DNA from: Acidobacteria bacterium UBA6911
GTDB taxonomy: Bacteria; Acidobacteriota; UBA6911
NCBI GenBank assembly: GCA_002451015.1
Contig: DKBB01000016.1
Location: forward strand, 27,147 to 40,275
Reading direction: 5' to 3'
Length of the DNA: 13,129 nucleotides
Shown: in pieces, positions 7,703 to 13,129 of the stretch
How positions within the stretch are numbered: the stretch's first letter is position 1
Layout of the letters: every line of letters starts with the position of its first letter
Notes under the pieces: generated by a model
Told to the model about the DNA's origin: nothing
Databases searched by the model: none
The model's input: the letters and a program-made list of their open reading frames with translations, nothing else
Position numbers and translations under genes: made by a program

Positions 7703-7744
7703 GGAAGGCATTCCGGATGCATACATCCTTATCTTTCGATAAGG
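7703..7744 (-). other. Cluster of three abutting stem-loops in the mreD-mrdA gap
   Basis: Three perfect stems, each with a 4-nt loop, follow one another (written as on the + strand): GGAA-GGCA-TTCC (7703-7714), GGATG-CATA-CATCC (7715-7728), and a 7-bp stem CCTTATC-TTTC-GATAAGG (7727-7744). The second and third stems share the CC at 7727-7728 and so cannot both form fully. In the - strand transcript the 7-bp stem closes a GAAA (GNRA) tetraloop. No U-run follows on the - strand, so it is not a standard intrinsic terminator. It could be an mRNA-stability or processing element between mreD and mrdA, which is inference. The remainder of the 245-bp gap (7545-7789) shows only the candidate mrdA promoter. 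Confidence 0.55.
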
Positions 7745-7789
7745 GGAACGGTCGAAATGCTGCAGTCTCAATACCATAATCCTATTTTA

Positions 7790-8275
7790 TCAGCGTGCCT
7801 TATTCGCCTGGTTATGATTGTAAGCTTCCATTACGGTAAAAAGCACGATTGTGATGAACGCCGTCACAATGGCCTGCACAATTGACGCTCCTAAAAAAAT
7901 CCTGCCTGTGGTTCTTTCCATTATCCAGAACAGGCTCAGCATACTGACAGAACTTGCCAGTGAAGAGACAGCGATAATTGCGAATTGCACCCAGGATTCT
8001 CGTGTGTTAAACCTCTTCCAGCAATGCCCGATAATAAAAGCTGCCAAGGTCTTGCCAAACCCGTTATATCCCAGGGGCAATCCCATTGCGGCATCCAGCA
8101 TAAGCCCTGTCAGAGATCCGACAAATAGGGCCTGTGTCCGGCTGCGATGCACAGCCCAATAGGCGACCAGGATTAACGAAAGATCGAGGAAGTTGAAAAT
8201 GAGAAAATTTTTCCCTGCTATCATCTGGGCAATGATGGCTAGAAAGGATGACAGTGCAAGGAACAGGTATTTCAT
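7790..8275 (-). CDS. mreD: Rod shape-determining membrane protein MreD
   Basis: MreD is a small integral membrane protein of the elongasome that links MreC to MreB/RodA. The 161-residue product has about five hydrophobic segments and the family pattern of a loop with 'GSLTGLMLDAAMGLPLGYNG' (53-72), where the Leu-Asp and Pro-Leu-Gly are typical. The size is normal for MreD. The ATG lies 57 nt after the mreC stop with no clear Shine-Dalgarno, so the start is less certain than the identity. MreD sequences diverge strongly, and position directly after mreC adds much of the confidence. Confidence 0.88.
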   Translation of the reverse strand: MKYLFLALSSFLAIIAQMIAGKNFLIFNFLDLSLILVAYWAVHRSRTQALFVGSLTGLMLDAAMGLPLGYNGFGKTLAAFIIGHCWKRFNTRESWVQFAIIAVSSLASSVSMLSLFWIMERTTGRIFLGASIVQAIVTAFITIVLFTVMEAYNHNQANKAR

Positions 8276-8332
8276 GACATTTTGGAATACCGGCGTTTCT
8301 GAAATCAGGAAACCATGTTACAATCCTGAGTA

Positions 8333-9163
8333 TCAGGGCTCCATCAGTATTACCGATACTTCTTCGATATGATACAGATCAACCGCCGGTTCAACTGTTA
8401 TTATTTTATAAACTCCCTCACCATTATGGCTATCAACAACTTTGCCGATTCTGAATCCCTTGGGGAATATAGTATCGAATCCTGAACTCAACACAACATC
8501 CCCCGGATTGATTTTCTCTGTGTTGCTGACATATTTCAGGTCCAACAGGGAACCTCCCGATCCGCTCAGAACGCCCGGAGTCCGCTCTTCGTTTTCTATC
8601 ATCGCCCCGATAGAAGCGTCCGGATTCGTAATCAACTGGACCTGAGACTGATTTCCAGTAACCAGAACCGTTCTTCCAATGATACCATCACCGGAAATTA
8701 CGGGGAAATCGATCTGCACACCATCCTTTTTCCCCCGGTCTATGTAAAGCACATTGTATAAAAATCCGGGAGTACGGGCAATCACACTAGCTCCGACTGT
8801 CCTGTACGAAACGCCGTCCTTCATAGCGAGCAGACTGCGGAGTCGGATATTCTCCTGATTTATCTGTTCGTAGGAACTGCTCAACCTCGTAAGCTGTCGC
8901 ACGGTTTCCCGGAGCTGTTCATTCTCCGCCCGGGCGCCGACCAGCCATATGTAGTTATGCCAGAGATCCGCGATACCATCGGTAATATTGGATGAAATAT
9001 GGATGATCGGAGCATATATTTCCAGGGCCACCATCTTGACGGGGGTTGTTCCTGTCGCATTCTGGCTTTGGAATGAAAGCAGCGCCAGTTGGAAAACAAG
9101 CAGCGGAATGATCACCACTACAGCTCGTTCTCTGTTTTTTCTTGAAGACAGGTTACTGGGCAC
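8333..9163 (-). CDS. mreC: Rod shape-determining protein MreC
   Basis: MreC is the periplasmic scaffold that binds PBP2 and promotes the active RodA-PBP2 state. The 276-residue protein has a short basic cytoplasmic N-terminus, one membrane segment (about 14-31), a coiled coil (about 76-112, 'ENEQLRETVRQLTRL' onward) and two beta-barrel subdomains (about 120-272). Family landmarks are 'VIARTPGFLYNVLYIDRGKK', 'GDGIIGRTV' and 'SSGFDTIFPKGFRIGKV'. The start is GTG at 9163, overlapping the last 11 nt of mreB; GGAG 5-6 nt upstream, inside mreB, supports this start and translational coupling. The protein ends 57 nt before mreD. Confidence 0.95.
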   Translation of the reverse strand: MPSNLSSRKNRERAVVVIIPLLVFQLALLSFQSQNATGTTPVKMVALEIYAPIIHISSNITDGIADLWHNYIWLVGARAENEQLRETVRQLTRLSSSYEQINQENIRLRSLLAMKDGVSYRTVGASVIARTPGFLYNVLYIDRGKKDGVQIDFPVISGDGIIGRTVLVTGNQSQVQLITNPDASIGAMIENEERTPGVLSGSGGSLLDLKYVSNTEKINPGDVVLSSGFDTIFPKGFRIGKVVDSHNGEGVYKIITVEPAVDLYHIEEVSVILMEP

Positions 9164-10178
9164 AGACTCTCCGGAACAAATTTAAATCCGTTAACATTTT
9201 GCTCGTCCCCAGGACGACCGAGGACAGGGGATCTTCACCGACGAATACAGGCAGCCCTGTCTCCGAGCTAAGCCGTTTATCAAATCTCTTCAAAAGCGCG
9301 CCCCCACCCGTCAAAACAATTCCCCGATCCATAATATCAGCAGATAACTCCGGCGGGGTACGTTCCAGCGCCACTTTAATGGCGTTGACTATGATACCGA
9401 CACTGTCGGCCAGGGCTTCGCGGATTTCATCGTCGGTAACCGTTATGGTTTTCGGCACTCCTTCTATAAGGTTGCGACCTTTGATTTCCATACTCACCGG
9501 CCGATCGAGGGGACCGGCGGAACCAACCTGAATTTTAATAGTTTCCGCAGTGCGCTCACCTATAAGAAGGTTATGTTTGCGTTTTATGTACTGGATAATT
9601 GCCTCATCCATTTCATTGCCGGCAACACGTACCGAACGACAATACACAATCCCCGAAAGCGATATTACAGCGATATCCGTTGTCCCGCCTCCGATATCCA
9701 CTATCATATTACCGCACGCTTCCGTTATTGGCATACCGGCACCTATGGCTGCCGCCATTGCCTGTTCGATAAGGTAGACTTCACTGGCTTTCGCACGCAG
9801 TGCGGATTCTTGCACCGCCCGTTTTTCCACCTGGGTGATTTCAGACGGAATCCCTATTACGATCCTGGGACTGAGCAGATGGTTGCGGCTGTGCGCGCGT
9901 TTGATGAAGTATTTCAGCATGACTTCCGTTACGTCGAAGTCAGCGATGACCCCGTCCTTCATCGGTTTGACGGCCACAATATCGGACGGGGTTCGTCCGA
10001 GCATCTCTTTTGCCTGATGACCCACTGCGACCACTTTCTTACTCATCGCATGGAGAGCGACGATCGAAGGTTCATTCACTACAATGCCGCGGCCTTTTGC
10101 ATAGACAAGCGTATTAGCGGTTCCAAGATCAATGGCCAGATCGTTGGAAAAGAAACTGAATAGGGATCTAAAATTCAT
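9153..10178 (-). CDS. mreB: Rod shape-determining actin homologue MreB
   Basis: MreB is a bacterial actin that forms membrane-bound filaments and positions the elongation machinery. The 341-residue length is typical. The N-terminus 'MNFRSLFSFFSNDLAIDLGT' has an amphipathic, Phe-rich membrane-binding stretch followed by phosphate-1 loop D17-LGTANT. Phosphate-2 is D161-IGGGTTD, the adenosine motif is 'LTGGGALLKRFD' (289-300), and 'NEMDEAIIQYIKRKHNLLIGERTAE' signatures lie at 188-212. The start is fixed by family alignment. It lies 5 nt after the cyclase stop with no recognisable Shine-Dalgarno, which suggests translation by coupling or reinitiation from the upstream gene. Its stop overlaps the mreC start. 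Confidence 0.98.
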   Translation of the reverse strand: MNFRSLFSFFSNDLAIDLGTANTLVYAKGRGIVVNEPSIVALHAMSKKVVAVGHQAKEMLGRTPSDIVAVKPMKDGVIADFDVTEVMLKYFIKRAHSRNHLLSPRIVIGIPSEITQVEKRAVQESALRAKASEVYLIEQAMAAAIGAGMPITEACGNMIVDIGGGTTDIAVISLSGIVYCRSVRVAGNEMDEAIIQYIKRKHNLLIGERTAETIKIQVGSAGPLDRPVSMEIKGRNLIEGVPKTITVTDDEIREALADSVGIIVNAIKVALERTPPELSADIMDRGIVLTGGGALLKRFDKRLSSETGLPVFVGEDPLSSVVLGTSKMLTDLNLFRRVCAQ

Positions 10179-10183
10179 ATTAA

Positions 10184-11581
10184 TCAGACAGCGACTTTGA
10201 TGCTGTTCTTGGAAAGCTCTTTGGCACGGTACATGGCTGCATCGGCTTTTTTAATCAATCCTTCGGCCGTGAGGGTGTGCTTGGGGCAGTTGGCCACCCC
10301 GAGACTTACAGTCAGGCGTATGCTTAGATTCTGTGCGACAAACTCGCACTCTTCCACCTTCTTTCGGATGCGCTCTGCTATGACCATCGCTCCGTTCAAA
10401 GGGGTTTCCGGAAGAACAATCACAAATTCGTCTCCTCCATATCTTCCTACGACGTCGGTTTCGCGAACCATCCCGCGGAAAACCTGTCCCATTTCGGACA
10501 GAGCCTGGCTTCCCACCAGGTGCCCGAAAGTATCATTTATCCTTTTAAAACCATCAACATCGATAAAAAGCAAGGATACTTTCTTCTTGTAGCGCAGGCA
10601 ACGTTTTACATCCGCCTCAAGATACTGCATCAGATAACGATAGTTGTATAGCTTTGTAAGATCATCCGTTATCGTACGCCGCTCGGCTTCCTCGAATCGA
10701 TCCAGTGTCTGAACGGCTATTGCAAGCGGATGGGCCAACAATTCAAGCAATGACTGATCCTGCTGCGTAAAAACTCCGGTTGCCTTGTTGATCAGTTCAA
10801 TGACGCCGATCATCTCCCCACGAAATTTCAGGGGGTGGCAAAGGATCGATCGTATAAAAACACTATCTTTACTGAAAGGGACTTTCAATTCAAATGAATA
10901 ATGATTATTCAGGTAAGGTTTTCCACTCTGCATCACCTTTTCGATTATGGAGCTGTTTGCATGATGCTCGAACAGATCCAGATCCTTAAGGTTCCCTGTA
11001 CTGTAGGATCGCTGCAGTGTTCCGGTCCCGTCCCCAAAGAGGTAGAAGATGCAATCCTCCGCCTGAATATTCGACAGCAGTTTGTTGGCCATCAGACTCA
11101 GCCCCAACCTGCGATCGGTTGTATCCGGAGACGATTCGACAGTCGTAACAAAGGCTTCGAAAAATTCCTGCACCATATCCGAATGTCGGCGAACAAGAGA
11201 AATTTCCCTCTGCTGATTCCTGGCGAGAGAAAAGCCCTCCAGTAAATGCCGTGCAAGGAAAAAAGGCAACGGTAACGGCACGGTCAGAAGACCGGTTTCC
11301 GTCCTTGACAATGTTCCGGATATATCCCCGCTGGTATCTCGATATCCTACCTTTTCAGCACCGGGGAAAAGGTTCGACAGATGACATCGCATATCAGGAG
11401 AATCACTCTCGACAGGGAAAAAGACCGCCAGGAAATTATTCAAAGGCCTAAGAGGCTCCGAATAAATATCCTTTTCACGAAAATGCTCAAACCTCCATAG
11501 AATCCCACGGACATTTCTGTCCGCAACAATCTGAGGCGGTTGATTTCTGTATACAATTCCGATTTTGGGTTGTTCAAACAT
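10184..11581 (-). CDS. Cytoplasmic GAF-GGDEF diguanylate cyclase next to mreB
   Basis: This protein is predicted to make c-di-GMP from two GTP. The 465 residues have three parts. Residues 1 to about 130 match no domain I recognise, with no membrane segment or signal peptide. A GAF sensor domain (about 155-297) follows, with 'MANKLLSNIQAEDCIFYLF' and 'RGEMIGVIELINKATGVFTQ'. The GGDEF domain (about 302-463) has 'DDLTKLYNYRYL', 'LLFIDVDGFKRINDTFGHLVG' (337-357) and the intact active site GGDEF at 382-386. The product-inhibition I-site RxxD is present (R373-E-T-D376), five residues before the active site, so the enzyme is probably active and feedback-inhibited. The ATG has only a weak ribosome binding site and lies 8 nt after a possible small ORF. 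The stop is 5 nt before mreB, so the two are almost certainly cotranscribed. The GAF ligand is unknown. Confidence 0.93.
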   Translation of the reverse strand: MFEQPKIGIVYRNQPPQIVADRNVRGILWRFEHFREKDIYSEPLRPLNNFLAVFFPVESDSPDMRCHLSNLFPGAEKVGYRDTSGDISGTLSRTETGLLTVPLPLPFFLARHLLEGFSLARNQQREISLVRRHSDMVQEFFEAFVTTVESSPDTTDRRLGLSLMANKLLSNIQAEDCIFYLFGDGTGTLQRSYSTGNLKDLDLFEHHANSSIIEKVMQSGKPYLNNHYSFELKVPFSKDSVFIRSILCHPLKFRGEMIGVIELINKATGVFTQQDQSLLELLAHPLAIAVQTLDRFEEAERRTITDDLTKLYNYRYLMQYLEADVKRCLRYKKKVSLLFIDVDGFKRINDTFGHLVGSQALSEMGQVFRGMVRETDVVGRYGGDEFVIVLPETPLNGAMVIAERIRKKVEECEFVAQNLSIRLTVSLGVANCPKHTLTAEGLIKKADAAMYRAKELSKNSIKVAV

Positions 11582-11589
11582 TCTGGATT

Positions 11590-11748
11590 CTACTCATCAC
11601 TCGGCTGCAATCCTGTTACTTCGCATTTCTCACGAGGTTTCCAGGACGGCTTAAAATCCGGGTCTGCGGCGAAAAGGACGGCCTCTTTTCCAGAACCAGC
11701 CATCATCTTGATGATCCACCGGACCTTTTCAATAAAAAATTCGCTCAT
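11590..11748 (-). CDS. Possible 52-residue small protein at head of the cyclase-mre operon
   Basis: I do not recognise this protein. The frame encodes 52 residues from the ATG at 11748 ('MSEFFIEKVRWIIKMMAGSG'), with AGGA just upstream, and ends 8 nt before the cyclase start. The frame is open further upstream to an ATG at 11829 (79 codons), but that start has a poorer context and the extra residues are Arg-rich and look non-coding. The first 16 residues could form a short amphipathic helix; the rest is polar ('FAADPDFKPSWKPREK'). The tight spacing to the next gene, and a candidate promoter upstream at 11960-11989, support a real gene or a translated leader. It could also be chance, since the opposite strand is also open here. 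Confidence 0.4.
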   Translation of the reverse strand: MSEFFIEKVRWIIKMMAGSGKEAVLFAADPDFKPSWKPREKCEVTGLQPSDE

Positions 11749-11959
11749 AATTCCTGCAAGTTTCCTACGGTATCCTGTCCAGTCCGGGCGTCCTACAGCC
11801 GTCCTCCGGCATATACTTTCCATGCACATCGGTATGATCCATTTCGTGATGAAACCTTTGTGGGAAATGCGGACAAATGAGTACGCACAAAATGAATCTC
11901 ACGACGACACACGGATAAACGCCGTCTCACTATCCTCATCGGAAGGGAACAGTAGTATT

Positions 11960-11989
11960 ATTATATAATCCTGACGGAAATCATGAAAA
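11960..11989 (-). promoter_or_regulatory. Candidate promoter for the cyclase-mreBCD operon
   Basis: On the - strand, TTTTCA (11984-11989, 4/6 to the -35 consensus) and a perfect TATAAT (11960-11965) are separated by 18 nt. Transcription would start near 11953, giving a leader of about 370 nt before the cyclase that includes the possible small ORF. The TATAAT lies in an AT-rich palindrome, so the match could be partly compositional. Confidence 0.5.
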
Positions 11990-12100
11990 TGGAACCGGAT
12001 GAAAGCTGTTTAAAATTAGGACTTAAGGGCAAAACGACCTTTTAGGGGGAAAATTCGATACAGGTCTGGTATGTATCCTTAATTTTCTGTCAAAATCATG

Positions 12101-12109
12101 TGCTATACT
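12101..12109 (+). promoter_or_regulatory. Extended -10 promoter for ppiD
   Basis: TGCTATACT at 12101-12109 is an extended -10 element (TGn followed by TATACT, 5/6). No good -35 lies 17 nt upstream, as is common for extended -10 promoters. The predicted start near 12116 gives a short leader before the GGAGG at 12134-12138. Confidence 0.5.
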
Positions 12110-12149
12110 TAAGGTTTTTACCTAATTCTGAATGGAGGACACTCTTCCT

Positions 12150-13129
12150 ATGCTTGACATTATGCGCCAGAAAAAACGGATGAAAGCCATTGTTCTATGG
12201 ATTGTTATTATAGCCGTTGGCGGATCCATGGTCGTCTGGGGTGTGGCACTGAACCTGGGCGGAGACTCAGGGCGTTCTCCAGGCTCCTACGCAGCGATTG
12301 TAGACAAGCAGACTATTTCCATGAAGGAATTCCTTCAAAGATACGAGCAAACCATAAAAAACTTGAGGGATAACGCCGGTGGCGAACTGGATGAAGAGTT
12401 GCTGAAGTCCCTGGGGCTGTCGCAGCAGATTCTCAACGGCCTGATACAGGTCAAAGTGATTGAGATTCTTGCTGAACGACTGGGTATCCGTGTAACCGAC
12501 AACGAAATCCGACAGGCCATCCTTAAGCACCCGAACCTGCAGGCTGATGGAAAATTTATAGGGCTTGAACGATATAAACAGGTTCTAGCCATGAGCGGCA
12601 TTCGCCTTGAAGCATTCGAAGATGACATGCGCTATTCAGAACTTTCCAATAAATTATCAAAAACCATTGCGGACTCTCTGGAAGTCAGTGATCGCGAGCT
12701 GCGGGAAGAATTTTCCAGGCTGAATCAAACCACCATGGTCGACTACGTTATCCTGAATAAAGACATCTTTAAAAAGCTCGTAAAACCGACGGATGAAGAA
12801 TTGCGGACATACTTCGAAGAGAACAAGGAAAATTACAGAATCAAGGAAAAACGCCGGGCGCATTATCTTCTGGTGCCGACATCCCAGATCCTTCCGACCA
12901 TTGAGGTAACCGAAGAGGAAATTAAAGACGAATGGGCCCAAAATCCAGTCCCGGAAACGGTAGACGTGGCGCACATCATGTTCCTGGTGAAGGATCCCGC
13001 CGAAGAAGCCGAGGTTAGAGCCAGGGCGGAACAGGTTCTGAAACGGGTTCAGGAAGGCGAGGATTTTGCAGCTCTGGCCAAACAATTCTCCGAAGATACA
13101 AGCAGCGCCGATCAGGGTGGATACCTGGG
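12150..13129 (+). CDS. ppiD: PpiD/SurA-like membrane-anchored peptidyl-prolyl isomerase (3' truncated by window)
   Basis: This is a chaperone of the periplasmic face of the inner membrane that helps proteins emerging from the Sec translocon to fold. The visible 326 residues start with 'MLDIMRQKKRMKAIVLWIVI', the usual PpiD pattern of a short basic cytoplasmic tail and one anchor (about 12-34). A SurA-N-like helical chaperone region follows (about 45-240). A parvulin rotamase domain begins at 'VDVAHIMFLV' (271-280), with 'GEDFAALAKQFSEDTSSADQ' (303-322) and 'GGYLG' at the window edge. The ATG at 12150 has GGAGG 11 nt upstream; a second in-frame ATG at 12162 is possible but would drop 'MLDI', which is typical of the family. 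The rest of the protein lies beyond 13129. Assignment to PpiD rather than another SurA/PrsA type rests on the anchor and the N-terminus. Confidence 0.88.
   Translation, partial: MLDIMRQKKRMKAIVLWIVIIAVGGSMVVWGVALNLGGDSGRSPGSYAAIVDKQTISMKEFLQRYEQTIKNLRDNAGGELDEELLKSLGLSQQILNGLIQVKVIEILAERLGIRVTDNEIRQAILKHPNLQADGKFIGLERYKQVLAMSGIRLEAFEDDMRYSELSNKLSKTIADSLEVSDRELREEFSRLNQTTMVDYVILNKDIFKKLVKPTDEELRTYFEENKENYRIKEKRRAHYLLVPTSQILPTIEVTEEEIKDEWAQNPVPETVDVAHIMFLVKDPAEEAEVRARAEQVLKRVQEGEDFAALAKQFSEDTSSADQGGYL

Larger units (their letters stand above)
11749..12149. other. Divergent intergenic region between cyclase-mre operon and ppiD
   Basis: About 400 bp holding the two candidate divergent promoters listed separately. 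The remaining - strand leader (11749 to about 11953) shows no clear riboswitch-like fold by eye. A weak hairpin, AAGGGC/GACCTT with one mismatch and an AAAAC loop, lies just before 12045. I see no other gene. Confidence 0.5.

Noticed and set aside
9573..10163. 196-codon + strand frame opposite mreB
   Set aside because: Antisense shadow of mreB. The His/Phe/Arg-rich composition is what the reverse complement of a conserved gene gives.
11540..11968. 142-codon + strand frame overlapping the cyclase start and the operon leader
   Set aside because: It overlaps the cyclase 5' end and candidate promoter on the opposite strand, has no Shine-Dalgarno and no recognisable domain. The - strand small ORF has the better context.
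11983..12045. A 20-codon + strand frame (starting MKMEPDESCL) upstream of ppiD
   Set aside because: It has only a weak GGA upstream, no promoter with a proper leader, and ends over 100 nt before ppiD. The better ppiD promoter lies after it, so it would not even be in that mRNA.

Overview
The window looks like part of a Gram-negative (diderm) bacterial chromosome of moderate GC. The evidence is an outer-membrane beta-barrel C-terminus ending in Phe, a periplasmic flavinylation pair, a complete MreBCD/PBP2/RodA elongasome and a membrane-anchored PpiD/SurA-type chaperone. The gene order and the large insert in the RNase G S1 domain fit a deep-branching proteobacterial or Desulfobacterota/Nitrospirota/NC10-like lineage, but I cannot name the taxon from the sequence. 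I see no mobile element, CRISPR array, rRNA or tRNA.

Left arm (1-1967, + strand): three genes in one direction. These are the end of an outer-membrane beta-barrel protein, a secreted FMN-binding-domain protein and an ApbE-type FAD:protein FMN transferase that overlaps it by ATGA. They look like an envelope module for covalent flavinylation and electron transfer. The unit ends in a weak hairpin and meets rng head-on.

Centre (2034-11829, - strand; read from high to low coordinates): a possible 52-residue small protein, a GAF-GGDEF diguanylate cyclase with an unrecognised N-terminal region, mreB, mreC, mreD, mrdA (PBP2), rodA, and then rng (RNase G) after a 616-bp gap. This is the rod-shape and peptidoglycan elongation machine. 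MreB filaments organise the complex, MreC and MreD bridge the membrane, RodA polymerises glycan and PBP2 crosslinks it. The cyclase sits 5 nt before mreB, so c-di-GMP signalling may be co-expressed with cell elongation. A 245-bp gap between mreD and mrdA holds three abutting stem-loops and a candidate promoter, which suggests that mrdA-rodA is a separately tuned subunit.

Right arm (11749-13129): a divergent intergenic region with a candidate promoter for the cyclase/mre operon on the - strand and an extended -10 promoter on the + strand. The latter would drive a PpiD/SurA-like peptidyl-prolyl isomerase that runs off the window end.

Most genes are well-known families. The points most worth a second look are the cyclase-mre linkage, the disordered Arg-rich insert inside the RNase G S1 domain, the atypical flavinylation motif, the small ORF in the operon leader and the stem-loop cluster before mrdA. 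I found no clear evidence of a wholly new system.
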